From Burkholderia sp. 4M9327F10 (GTDB taxonomy: Bacteria; Pseudomonadota; Gammaproteobacteria; Burkholderiales; Burkholderiaceae): 64,000 nucleotides of DNA. The notes beneath the pieces are model-generated. The model did not search any database. It was given only the letters and a program-made list of their open reading frames with translations, and was not told where the DNA came from. Each line of letters starts with the position of its first letter. Position 1 is the stretch's first letter. The stretch spans positions 212,417 to 276,416 of the forward strand of contig NZ_SCNV01000004.1 in assembly GCF_005503145.1 (NCBI RefSeq), in the 5' to 3' direction. Of this stretch, positions 27,390 to 36,170 are shown piece by piece. The position numbers and the translations under genes were made by a program.

Positions 27390-27583
27390 GTTTAGGACCA
27401 GTCCCAGTCGTGTAGTTCCATGAGCGAATATACGTGCGAGACAGGACAACGCGGCATACCGGTGGCGGTGGCCAGGACACCGGCCGGACCGCCTTGACGC
27501 AAATATTGTAGGCGCAAACCTTTGGGCTCGCCTACAGGGCGCGTGGTGCGCGGCGTGAGCCGTCCGTGGCGCAATCCCGCGTT

Positions 27584-28096
27584 TTATTGCTCTGGCGTCG
27601 CCGGTGGTGCCCCCGTCTCGGGGGCTGACTTCTCGCGCAAGGCGAGTTCCCGCAGGAAGCCGTTTGCCCCACAGTCCGTTTTGAAGCAGTCCACCTTGAA
27701 CAGGTTGTCGCTGTGCTGGCAGGCGCTGCAATCGACGGTGCGCATCTCGTTCATGCGGAGGGGTACGGGTTGGGTTCGTGCCTCGGCCGCCGCGCCTGTC
27801 GGCAATGGCGGGCTGGCGGTTTGCCGCTGGCTCCGGCTCGGGTCGGGGCGGCCGCTGCGACCGCTGGCGAGCCAGAACATTGCAGTGGCGGCCGACATCG
27901 AAAGGACGAGTGTCGCGCCCGCCAAAGCGAGCCACGCGCTGACACTTTCCAGATACCAAAGACTGAAAAGCAGCGAAAAGAACAAGGTGAAGAAAGCGGG
28001 CACAGCAAGAAGTGCTGCCCGGCTCCCCTTGCGACATACGATGCCTGCCCTGTCCTCAGCGAAGCATTGGCTGTGTCGGGGGGGTAAAGCGAACAT
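27584..28096 (-). CDS. two-helix membrane protein with Cys-rich tail, unknown function
   Basis: This 170-residue protein has two hydrophobic helices (about residues 28-49 and 53-76) joined by a tight turn. A Pro/Ser/Arg-rich linker follows, then a tail with five cysteines: 'VDCSACQHSDNLFKVDC' and 'FKTDCGANG'. The CxxC pair plus further Cys could bind a metal or form disulfides. I do not recognise a family. It lies in the phosphorelay locus, upstream of and co-directional with the response-regulator gene (about 195 bases away), and divergent from the second hybrid kinase. Reality as a gene is likely but not certain. Confidence 0.6.
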   Translation of the reverse strand: MFALPPRHSQCFAEDRAGIVCRKGSRAALLAVPAFFTLFFSLLFSLWYLESVSAWLALAGATLVLSMSAATAMFWLASGRSGRPDPSRSQRQTASPPLPTGAAAEARTQPVPLRMNEMRTVDCSACQHSDNLFKVDCFKTDCGANGFLRELALREKSAPETGAPPATPEQ

Positions 28097-28667
28097 GGTG
28101 GGTGCCTTATTGGTTACATCTGGAGCGAAGAACCAACCTTGTCGGTCTTCTCAACAACGAGCGCCGGCTCATGGCAGGGCGCGCGGCGAACCAGTTGTAA
28201 ATTCGGTACACGAACCGGTTCGGGAGCGTGCCGCATCAGCATCCGGAATCCATCGAGTCGAAACCGAAGGACGCTTCGCGGCAAATCTCGGCGAGGCTTA
28301 AATTTAAGACAATGAGTTGAGCGCGGATATCGAAGAAATTCGAGAATGTGCCGGCAACCAGAAAAATCTTTTCGCGCCGCGCTTGCGAATCGCAATGGAC
28401 CACCAAGGCTGTTCGCGGTCGCGAGGGCACACCTTTCGCGGCCTGCCAGGCGTCGGTTGCCCGATTGTCAATTTCAGTAAATTTCGTGCTACCGATACGC
28501 CGTATCGGTTTGAGAAATAATGAAGCCTGGCGTGCCGGATTGCGCAACAAAGCAGCGGACTTGCGTGCACCCTTTGCGTTCGCAAACTTCACTGATATGC
28601 ACCCGCGCCGGCAAGCGGTTATCCTGTCTTCGACGAAATATGAACAACGGCGAATGGAGTGACGGAG
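28097..28667. other. 571-base divergent intergenic region
   Basis: This region separates the Cys-rich membrane protein gene from the second hybrid kinase. I find no convincing gene. It contains AT-richer patches (about 28300-28350 and 28465-28520) and the perfect inverted repeat at 28491-28509. Confidence 0.4.
28491..28509. promoter_or_regulatory. 8-bp inverted repeat upstream of the second hybrid kinase
   Basis: ACCGATAC and GTATCGGT are perfect reverse complements with a three-base spacer, about 160 bases before the kinase start. The 19-base dyad is the size of a typical dimeric operator, and the response regulator encoded next door is one candidate ligand. Confidence 0.45.
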
Positions 28668-31538
28668 ATGACGGCTGGCGTCGGTTTTCCATTAGCTCTG
28701 TGTCTGCTTATCGCCTGTTTGCTGATGATGCTGAGCCGCGAGCGGCGTCGCCGGGTTCGGGCTGAACAGGAACGGGCCCTTGAACGGGATTTCCACGCAA
28801 GCTTGCTGGATATGCTGCCGTTTCCGGTCAGTCTCGGCGATGAGCAGGACCGCTACATTCACGTCAACGCGGCCATGGGGCGCTTGTTCGGCCTTGCTCC
28901 GGAGCAGATGCTAGGCAGGACGCAGCAGGAGTGCCTGAGCATCTCAGCGAGCAAAGGCTCTCTGGTCCCTGATACTGGGAGCCTGCGCCAGCGCAACGCG
29001 CAGTACGGCGGGATTCGCATTGACTTCACTGGCTCGGACGGGGTCGTGCACAACGGATTGCACTGGCACCAGCCGTTCGCAGGGCGGCCGGGCCGCAACG
29101 GTGGGGTGATTGGCGCCGTCATCGATATCACCGATGCAATCGAGGCGCAGCGGCAGGCACAGGAGGCGAGAAGCAGGCTCGACGAGGTCACCCGCAGTCT
29201 CCCCGCGATTGTCTTTCAGATGCATCAGGCTGCAGACGGGACACTGCATTACCCCTATCTGGGCGGGAACCTTGGAATGTTGCCGGACGCCACGTTGGCA
29301 TTGCTCGGACCGGAACATACGCGGATCGATGAGTACATCTGCAAAGATGATGTCCATGCGGTGACCTCTGCAATCGCCGAGTCCGCGCGTACCCTGCAGC
29401 CGCTTGCAGCAGAATTTCGCCTGAGCAATTCGGATGGGCACTGGCTGCGGGTCCACGCGGTGCCGCGCCATGAGACGGACGGTAGTGTCCTGTGGAATGG
29501 CTACTGGATCGACGTCACGGACGAACGGAGAAGACGGGACGAACTTGCCGCGGCGCGCGACGAGGCCGAGGCAGCCGGCCTTGCCAAGGAGCGTTTTCTT
29601 GCCTTGATGAGCCACGAAATTCGAACGCCGATGAGCGGTGTGCTAGGCCTGATAGAGATTCTCGCGCAGGATGACCTGCATGGCAGGCAGATGGCGACGG
29701 TCGGCATGATCCACGACTCGGCGAAAGCGCTCCTGCAGATTCTTGACGATATTCTCGATTATTCAAAGATTCAGGCCGGCAAGCTGCACATCGAAGACGA
29801 GCCGTTCGATCTCCGCGACGTCTGCGATCTGACCTTGGGGCTTCTGGCCAACAAGGCACACGGCAAGGGGCTCGTGTTGCGCTGCGCGATTGGGGCGGAT
29901 GTTGCGGCCCGGTTGCGGGGAGATGGCGCGCGTCTGCGCCAGATACTGCTCAACATTGTCGGTAACGCGATCAAGTTCACGCAGCGCGGATCGGTGTCCC
30001 TGGCTGCGCGTGTCGAGGCGGATTTCGGCGATCGCCAGAGCGTCGCCATTTCGATCCGCGATACGGGCATCGGAATCGATGCAGACGCCGCGCGCACGCT
30101 CTTCTCGCCATTCGTCCAGGCCGATACGTCGACCGCCAGCCGTTTTGGCGGAACGGGACTGGGCCTTGCGATTTGCCGTGCCCTGGCGACCCGGATGGGC
30201 GGCACGCTCGAGCTGGCCAGCGAACCGGGTCAAGGTACGACGGTGACTCTTTGCCTGACCCTGGCGGTTGAGAGCCGCGAACCGGAAGATCGTCTCCTCG
30301 CGGGTGTGCGTGCGGCCGTGCTGATGCCCGAAGCGTCGCCGGTTCGAGATGTGCGCGATGGACTACTGGCATTGGGTATTCATCCACTGATGGCAGATCC
30401 GGCGAACGAGCGCGAGCTCGCCAATGCGTGCGACATCGCGCTGCTTGAGGAAGGCGCGTTCTGGCCACCTTTGTTGCGCAACGTCCCATCTGTTTGCGTT
30501 ACGGAACGGCCAATCGCCACCGGCTACGAGCTAAGGAACGAGCACGTGTCCGTTAGCATCAATCCGCTTTCCGTACGCGCACTACGCTTCGCCTGCCGGG
30601 CTGCGTTGGGCCATCCGGCGCATGATGGCCGCACCGGCGATGCGGTGCAAGGCCAATCCGCCGGAGCGCTGCGCACACCTGAGCAGGCAGAGGCCGATCA
30701 AGCGCTCGTTCTCGTAGCCGAAGACAATTTGATCAACCGGACCCTGATCGAGGGGCAGTTGCAGGCATTGGGCTGTACATGTGTCGCAGTCGCAGACGGC
30801 ATGCAGGCTTTGGCGGCGTACAGAAAAAATCAATACGCAATCCTGATTACTGATTTCAATATGCCGGGAATGGACGGATACGGTCTGGCGCAGGCAATCC
30901 GCGGCATCGAACGTACGGACGCTGGCCGGGGCCACTTGCCGATTGTCGGAGTCACCGCCGGCACGCAAGAGGCGGAGTATCGCCGCGGACTTGATGCGGG
31001 CATGGACGACTGGCTACGCAAGCCCGTGCAACTGGAAACGTTGGGGTCGTGCCTGAAGAAGTGGGCGCCTGGTTGCCTGCCAGTTGATACGAGGGCTGCC
31101 GCGCTTGGCGCGGGAGCCGGAGCCGACCCGCGCCGCGATCATGCGCCAGAGCGGGCCCACGCCACTGCTGGCGAATTGCCGCGGCTCGATGTGGCGACGC
31201 TCAGAGGCATGGCCGGTTCGGAAGAAGCCCTTCATAACATGCTCACGGCTTTCACAGAAAGCGTTGCTGGTGAAATCGGTGAGCTACGTGTTCTGCTTGA
31301 CGCTGGGAACACGGAGGCGCTGCGGCGCTGGACCCACAAGATGACAGGCTCGGCGCTGGCGTTGCAATACGAGCCGCTTCTCTCGGCTCTGTCTGAGTTC
31401 AGGACGGTGCTCACGGAGGACCAAAGGCCAGCCGTTCAGCAGGCAGGGGAGGGGTTGATCGAGAGGCTCGATAGCATCGCCCATGTCATGGCGCAGTCAA
31501 TCAGTTGGCATCTCGCGCCCGACAACCGAGCGCGCTGA
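28668..31538 (+). CDS. PAS-containing hybrid histidine kinase with receiver and Hpt
   Basis: This 956-residue sensor has one N-terminal membrane helix (residues about 5-22) and no large periplasmic domain. Two PAS-like domains (about 45-155 and 175-285) precede the kinase core: 'MSHEIRTPMSGVLG' with His316, 'NIVGNAIKFT', 'DTGIGI', 'GGTGLGLAI'. A receiver domain carries Asp729 ('LITDFNMPGMDG') and 'DDWLRKPV'; the C-terminal Hpt has His890 ('RRWTHKMTGSAL'). GGAG eight bases upstream supports this ATG over a GTG three codons earlier. It is divergent from the response-regulator/kinase pair and has no regulator of its own, so it probably feeds the same one. Confidence 0.92.
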   Translation: MTAGVGFPLALCLLIACLLMMLSRERRRRVRAEQERALERDFHASLLDMLPFPVSLGDEQDRYIHVNAAMGRLFGLAPEQMLGRTQQECLSISASKGSLVPDTGSLRQRNAQYGGIRIDFTGSDGVVHNGLHWHQPFAGRPGRNGGVIGAVIDITDAIEAQRQAQEARSRLDEVTRSLPAIVFQMHQAADGTLHYPYLGGNLGMLPDATLALLGPEHTRIDEYICKDDVHAVTSAIAESARTLQPLAAEFRLSNSDGHWLRVHAVPRHETDGSVLWNGYWIDVTDERRRRDELAAARDEAEAAGLAKERFLALMSHEIRTPMSGVLGLIEILAQDDLHGRQMATVGMIHDSAKALLQILDDILDYSKIQAGKLHIEDEPFDLRDVCDLTLGLLANKAHGKGLVLRCAIGADVAARLRGDGARLRQILLNIVGNAIKFTQRGSVSLAARVEADFGDRQSVAISIRDTGIGIDADAARTLFSPFVQADTSTASRFGGTGLGLAICRALATRMGGTLELASEPGQGTTVTLCLTLAVESREPEDRLLAGVRAAVLMPEASPVRDVRDGLLALGIHPLMADPANERELANACDIALLEEGAFWPPLLRNVPSVCVTERPIATGYELRNEHVSVSINPLSVRALRFACRAALGHPAHDGRTGDAVQGQSAGALRTPEQAEADQALVLVAEDNLINRTLIEGQLQALGCTCVAVADGMQALAAYRKNQYAILITDFNMPGMDGYGLAQAIRGIERTDAGRGHLPIVGVTAGTQEAEYRRGLDAGMDDWLRKPVQLETLGSCLKKWAPGCLPVDTRAAALGAGAGADPRRDHAPERAHATAGELPRLDVATLRGMAGSEEALHNMLTAFTESVAGEIGELRVLLDAGNTEALRRWTHKMTGSALALQYEPLLSALSEFRTVLTEDQRPAVQQAGEGLIERLDSIAHVMAQSISWHLAPDNRAR

Positions 31539-31679
31539 CTCACTTGCCCCCCGCTGTGGGTGGTCTCCTTTCCAGCCGGCTTTGGCTCAATACAAGGCGA
31601 CGGCGTTCGCGCAAGGCGGCGCCGGAAAATACGACGCGCTGCCCGTTGCGCCAGCGCCGAACCATTGGAGAGGTCGGAC

Positions 31680-32852
31680 ATGGGGGTTCTGAGCGGCATA
31701 CGCGTGCTGGAATTCGAAGCAATCGGGCCGGGACCGTTCGGCGCCATGTTGCTGGCGGATATGGGCGCTGACGTCATGCGGGTCGATCGCCCGCTGGCAG
31801 CGGACGATCTTGGCCCGAAGACGAACGGGCAGCGCGTGGATGTGACGGGGCGTGGAAGGCGCTCCGTGACGCTTGATCTAAAGCATCCTGGAGCAGCTGA
31901 AGCCGCGCTGGAGTTGATGGCGCGCGCCGACGTCGTAATCGAAGGCTTTCGGCCCGGCACGATGGAGCGGCTTGGCCTCGCACCGGAGGCCGCCTTCGCA
32001 CGCAACCCTCGCCTCGTCTACGGTCGTATGACTGGCTGGGGGCAGACGGGGCCGCTCGCCGCATGTGCCGGGCACGATCTGAATTACGTGGCCTTGTCGG
32101 GTGTCCTTTCCGGTATTGGCCGGGCCGGCGCGGCGCCGGTGCCACCGTTGAATCTGGTCGGCGATTATGGCGGGGGCGGCATGCTCCTCGCGCTAGGCGT
32201 GCTCGCGGCCTTGCTGAACGTGCAGCGCGGTGGACCCGGCCAGGTCGTCGACGCGGCGATGATCGAGGGCGCGGCGCAACTGGGGGCGGTGGTGTGGGGT
32301 CTGCTCGCCTCAGGCAACTGGCGCGAACAGCGCGAGAGCAACCTGCTCGACGGCGGTACACCCTGGTACGACAGCTACCGTACCCGCGACGGTCAATACA
32401 TGGCAGTGGCCGCGGTCGAGGGGCGCTTTTACGCGGAATTGCTCGAGAAACTCGGCCTCACGAGTGCGGGTTTGCCGAAGCAGCACGACCGCAGCGGCTG
32501 GCCTGTTATTCGCGAACGCTTTGCTGCCGTTTTCCTGACTCGTACACGCGACGAGTGGTGTGCGGTTTTCGAAGGCAGCGACGCCTGCGTGGCGCCCGTG
32601 CTCGGTTTTTCCGAAGCGCCTCGTCATCCGCATCATCGCGCACGCGGCAGCTTTGTCGAGGTGTCCGGTGTCGTGCAACCCGCGCCGGCGCCGCGCTTCT
32701 CGGCAACTCCATCGTCAGTTCGGAGTGCCGCGCCGCAGCGTGGCGAGCACGGCCTGGCCGCGCTGCGGGACTGGGGCTTTGACGAGGCAGCCGTTGCGAA
32801 GCTGCGTGAGCGTGGTCTAGGTTACCTGCCTTCGACTGCAGACCCGATCTAG
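31680..32852 (+). CDS. alpha-methylacyl-CoA racemase-like CaiB/BaiF protein
   Basis: This 390-residue family III CoA-transferase-fold protein looks like alpha-methylacyl-CoA racemase. It has 'GPGPFGAMLLADMGADVMRV' at the N-terminus, 'GTMERLGLAPEAAFARNPRL', 'YGRMTGWGQTGPLA' and the catalytic-His motif 'AGHDLNYVALSG'. Racemases of this group invert the alpha-methyl stereocentre of branched acyl-CoAs so that stereospecific dehydrogenases can act. The ATG with GGAGAGG upstream was chosen. It is first in a plus-strand operon with etfB (57 bases) and etfA, which fits delivery of substrate to an ETF-linked acyl-CoA dehydrogenase such as the one encoded about 21 kb upstream. Confidence 0.87.
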   Translation: MGVLSGIRVLEFEAIGPGPFGAMLLADMGADVMRVDRPLAADDLGPKTNGQRVDVTGRGRRSVTLDLKHPGAAEAALELMARADVVIEGFRPGTMERLGLAPEAAFARNPRLVYGRMTGWGQTGPLAACAGHDLNYVALSGVLSGIGRAGAAPVPPLNLVGDYGGGGMLLALGVLAALLNVQRGGPGQVVDAAMIEGAAQLGAVVWGLLASGNWREQRESNLLDGGTPWYDSYRTRDGQYMAVAAVEGRFYAELLEKLGLTSAGLPKQHDRSGWPVIRERFAAVFLTRTRDEWCAVFEGSDACVAPVLGFSEAPRHPHHRARGSFVEVSGVVQPAPAPRFSATPSSVRSAAPQRGEHGLAALRDWGFDEAAVAKLRERGLGYLPSTADPI

Positions 32853-32909
32853 CGGGATCTGACAAAATCAGCTACAGCCAAACCACGGCAAAACGACAGG
32901 AGACAGGAC

Positions 32910-33659
32910 GTGAAGATAATGGTTGCGGTCAAACGCGTGGTTGACTTTAACGTGAAGGTTCGCGTCAAGTCTGACGGCACCGGCATGGATCTCGCGAACG
33001 TCAAGATGAGCATTAACCCGTTCGACGAAATCGCCGTTGAGGAAGCGGTGCGTCTGAAGGAGAAGGGCGCGGCGAGCGAAGTGATCGCGGTGTCCTGTGG
33101 CACTGCGGCATGTCAGGAGACGTTGCGCGCCGCACTGGCAATCGGCGCGGACCGCGCTATCCTGGTTCAAACCGAAGCCGAACTGCAACCGCTCGCAGTG
33201 GCAAAACTCCTCAAGGCGCTGATGGACAGGGAAGCGCCGCAACTCGTCATTCTCGGCAAGCAGGCGATCGACAACGACTGCAACCAGACTGGGCAGATGC
33301 TGGCCGCGCTGGTGGGTCGCCCGCAGGCAACCTTCGCCAGCAAGCTCGAACCCGGTGACGGCACTCTGGAGGTTACACGCGAGATTGACGGTGGCCTCGA
33401 GACGATCCGGCTGGTACTACCCGCAATCGTCACCACGGATCTGCGCCTGAACGAGCCGCGCTATGCGACGTTGCCCAACATCATGAAAGCGAAGAAAAAG
33501 CCGCTTGATACGTTCACGCCCGAACAACTGGGTGTGGACGTCGCGCCGCGCCTCATTACACTCGGTACCGCCGAGCCCGCCAGACGCGACAGCGGCGTGA
33601 AAGTGCCCGATGTGGCGACACTCGTCGCCAGGCTGAAGAACGAAGCCAAAGTGATCTGA
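32910..33659 (+). CDS. etfB: electron transfer flavoprotein beta subunit
   Basis: This 249-residue ETF small subunit carries AMP and docks acyl-CoA dehydrogenases. The N-terminal '[20 protein letters not shown]' is diagnostic, as are '[19 protein letters not shown]' and '[19 protein letters not shown]', and the recognition-loop region '[20 protein letters not shown]' matches ETF-beta. AGGAG precedes the ATG. etfA follows after 10 bases, so the two are co-expressed. Since Burkholderiaceae normally carry a housekeeping etfBA, this pair beside a racemase and within an acyl-CoA-rich block is probably a dedicated paralogue (inference). Confidence 0.95.
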   Translation: MKIMVAVKRVVDFNVKVRVKSDGTGMDLANVKMSINPFDEIAVEEAVRLKEKGAASEVIAVSCGTAACQETLRAALAIGADRAILVQTEAELQPLAVAKLLKALMDREAPQLVILGKQAIDNDCNQTGQMLAALVGRPQATFASKLEPGDGTLEVTREIDGGLETIRLVLPAIVTTDLRLNEPRYATLPNIMKAKKKPLDTFTPEQLGVDVAPRLITLGTAEPARRDSGVKVPDVATLVARLKNEAKVI

Positions 33660-33669
33660 GGAGACAGCA

Positions 33670-34614
33670 ATGACTACACCTGTTCATGCATTGGTGGTGG
33701 CGGAGCACGACCATGTCTCCATCAGGAGCGCGACCCTCGCCGCTGTCACCGCGGCACGGCAATGTGGCGGCGACGTGCATGTCCTGATCGCCGGGCACAA
33801 CGCCGGCGGTGCGGCGCAGGCCGCTGCGCGAGTCGCCGGCGTCTCGCGCGTGCTGCTCGCGGATGCGGCACAACTTGCCCATGGTCTCGCGGAGAATCTT
33901 GCCGCGCAGGTACTGGCGCTCACACGGGGGTACACTCATATCGTGTTCCCGGCAACCAGCATGGGCAAGAACGTCGCGCCGCGCGTAGCCGCAATGCTGG
34001 ATGTGGCACAGGTCTCGGATCTCGTTCGGGTCGTCGCTGCGGACACGTTCGAGCGGCCCATCTATGCGGGCAATGCCGTCGTCACGGTGCGGAGCCAAGA
34101 CCCTGTGAAAGTGCTGACGGTGCGTGTCACCGGGTTCGAGAGCGCATTGGCCGAGGGCGGGGCGGCGGACATCGAAAAGGTGGCCACTGTTGCGGATAGC
34201 GGCTTGTCGACGTTCGTCGAGCGCGTGATTGCGAAGAGCGAGCGGCCCGAGCTCGGCGACGCCCGGATCGTGGTCAGCGGTGGACGGGCGCTTGGCAGCA
34301 GCGACAGGTTCTCCGAGGTGCTCACTCCGCTCGCCGACAAGCTCGGTGCAGCATTGGGCGCGAGCCGCGCGGCAGTGGATGCAGGCTTCGCTCCCAACGA
34401 CTGGCAGGTCGGGCAGACGGGCAAGATCGTTGCGCCACAACTGTACGTCGCCTGCGGTATTTCGGGCGCGATTCAACATCTGGCCGGCATGAAGGATTCC
34501 AAGGTGATCGTGGCAATCAACAAGGATCCGGAGGCGCCTATCTTCAGTATTGCTGACTACGGGCTCGAGGCTGATCTCTTTACCGCCGTCCCGGAACTGG
34601 TGAAGGCTATCTGA
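33670..34614 (+). CDS. etfA: electron transfer flavoprotein alpha subunit
   Basis: This 314-residue ETF large subunit has an N-terminal Rossmann-like domain and a C-terminal FAD-binding domain with 'VVSGGRALGSSDRF', 'WQVGQTGKIVAPQLYVACG', 'ISGAIQHLAGMKDS' and 'VAINKDPEAPIFSIADYG'. Together with EtfB it takes electrons from acyl-CoA dehydrogenases and passes them to ETF:ubiquinone oxidoreductase. AGGAG lies before the ATG, 10 bases after etfB. It is the last gene of its operon; a strong hairpin follows in the gap to the convergent aldehyde dehydrogenase gene. Confidence 0.95.
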   Translation: MTTPVHALVVAEHDHVSIRSATLAAVTAARQCGGDVHVLIAGHNAGGAAQAAARVAGVSRVLLADAAQLAHGLAENLAAQVLALTRGYTHIVFPATSMGKNVAPRVAAMLDVAQVSDLVRVVAADTFERPIYAGNAVVTVRSQDPVKVLTVRVTGFESALAEGGAADIEKVATVADSGLSTFVERVIAKSERPELGDARIVVSGGRALGSSDRFSEVLTPLADKLGAALGASRAAVDAGFAPNDWQVGQTGKIVAPQLYVACGISGAIQHLAGMKDSKVIVAINKDPEAPIFSIADYGLEADLFTAVPELVKAI

Positions 34615-34673
34615 GGCCAGCTGCTACAGCATAAAGCCTCATTTGCATGTGGCGGTGGGTTTGCGAACGGGGT

Positions 34674-34697
34674 GGCCCGCGACGGGCGTCGCGGGCC
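34674..34697. terminator. strong hairpin between convergent etfA and aldehyde dehydrogenase genes
   Basis: GGCCCGCGAC and GTCGCGGGCC form a perfect 10-bp GC-rich stem with a GGGC loop in the short gap between two convergent genes. It is well placed to stop transcription from both sides, though neither side has a long T-run. Confidence 0.6.
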
Positions 34698-34708
34698 TTC
34701 GCCTTGCA

Positions 34709-36130
34709 TCAACCGGTCACCGATTTGCATTCCAGAAATTCAGCGAGACCTTCGACACCATACTCCCGCCCATTGCCCGAGGCCTTATAGCCACCAAAGG
34801 GCACGGTGATATCGAGCATCGCGCCATTGATTCGCACCGAGCCAACCCGCAAGCGTGCCGCTATCCTGCGGGCCCGCTCGGGGTTGCTCGAAGCGATATA
34901 GCCGGCTAGACCGTATTCGGTGTCGTTAGCGATCGCGATGGCGTGTTCTTCGCTGTCGTACGCGATCATGACCAGCACCGGCCCGAAAATTTCCTCACGG
35001 GCAATCGCCATGTTGTTGCTCACGTCGGCGAAGATCGTCGGTCTTGCATAGAAACCACGTTCGAGTCCCGCGGGGCGGCCCGGGCCACCGGCCACCACGC
35101 GCGCGCCCTCCTCGATGCCGAGGCGGATCATGCGCTGTACCTTCTCATACTGATTGCGGTTGGAGATAGGCCCCATCCTGGTCGCCGGATCGGCCGGGTC
35201 GCCTACGACTACCGCATTGGCAACCTGTGCGGCAATGGCCACCGCCTCCTCGTAGCAACTCCTTGGCACCAGCATCCGCGTGGGCGCTACGCAGGTCTGC
35301 CCCGAGTTGGCCATGCACTGCGCCACGCCGCTCGCCACTGCTGCTTGCAGATCGGTGTCATCGAGAATCAGCAACGGCGATTTGCCACCCAGTTCCTGAG
35401 CGACCCGCTTGACGGTGGGTGCGGCGGCTGTGGCCACGGCCACGCCGGCGCGCGTCGAACCGGTGATCGACACCATGTCCACGCCGCGATGCGAGGCGAG
35501 CGCTTCGCCGACGATCTGTCCTTCGCCATAGATCATGTTGAACACGCCGGCTGGGGTACCCGCCTCGTGCATGATTTCAGCAAAGATATAAGCGTCCAGC
35601 GGGGCAATCTCCGATGGCTTGAGCACCACCGTACAGCCCGCCGCGAGCGCGGGCGCCACCTTGGCGGCAATCTGGTTCAACGGCCAGTTCCACGGCGTGA
35701 TCAAAGCGGCTACACCGATCGCTTCGCGCCGCACATAGCTCTTGCCGTGCGTGCTCTCGAATTCGAAATGGCGCAAGGTTTCGAGTGAGGCCTGCAGTTG
35801 CGCCAGCCCGATTGGCGCCTGCAGCGCCTTGCACAGCGAGACGGGTGCACCGATCTCGTCACGCACCGCCTCGGCGAGTTCGTCGAGCCGTGCGCGGTAT
35901 CGTTCGATCACGCGTTCGAGCAGCGCGATGCGCTCTTCGCGGCTCGACTCTGACCATGCCGGAAAAGCGGCCCGCGCGGCGCCGACCGCGCGGTCTACAT
36001 CGGCCGCCGTGCCCATGGCCAGTTTGCCGGCGGGCGTCTCGGTGACGGGATCGATCCTGTCCATCAGCGTGCTGCCGGAGCACGGTTCGACCCATTGGCC
36101 GTTGATATAAAAAGCGTTCAGCATTTTCAT
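34709..36130 (-). CDS. NAD(P)-dependent aldehyde dehydrogenase
   Basis: This 473-residue aldehyde dehydrogenase superfamily enzyme oxidises an aldehyde to the acid. It has 'ITPWNWPLNQIAAKVAPALA' (cofactor-binding region), 'SITGSTRAGVAV' (Rossmann), general-base Glu in 'VAQELGGKSPLL', catalytic Cys in 'NSGQTCVAPTR', and 'EEIFGPVLVMI' near the C-terminus. Length is typical. The ATG has GGAGG upstream. It is last of three co-directional genes (MFS transporter, TauD-like dioxygenase, this). A TauD-type hydroxylation that releases an aldehyde would supply its substrate (inference). Confidence 0.94.
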   Translation of the reverse strand: MKMLNAFYINGQWVEPCSGSTLMDRIDPVTETPAGKLAMGTAADVDRAVGAARAAFPAWSESSREERIALLERVIERYRARLDELAEAVRDEIGAPVSLCKALQAPIGLAQLQASLETLRHFEFESTHGKSYVRREAIGVAALITPWNWPLNQIAAKVAPALAAGCTVVLKPSEIAPLDAYIFAEIMHEAGTPAGVFNMIYGEGQIVGEALASHRGVDMVSITGSTRAGVAVATAAAPTVKRVAQELGGKSPLLILDDTDLQAAVASGVAQCMANSGQTCVAPTRMLVPRSCYEEAVAIAAQVANAVVVGDPADPATRMGPISNRNQYEKVQRMIRLGIEEGARVVAGGPGRPAGLERGFYARPTIFADVSNNMAIAREEIFGPVLVMIAYDSEEHAIAIANDTEYGLAGYIASSNPERARRIAARLRVGSVRINGAMLDITVPFGGYKASGNGREYGVEGLAEFLECKSVTG

Positions 36131-36170
36131 GGTGTTCCTCCCGGGTTTGCCCCGCGTATGGATTGCGGAC

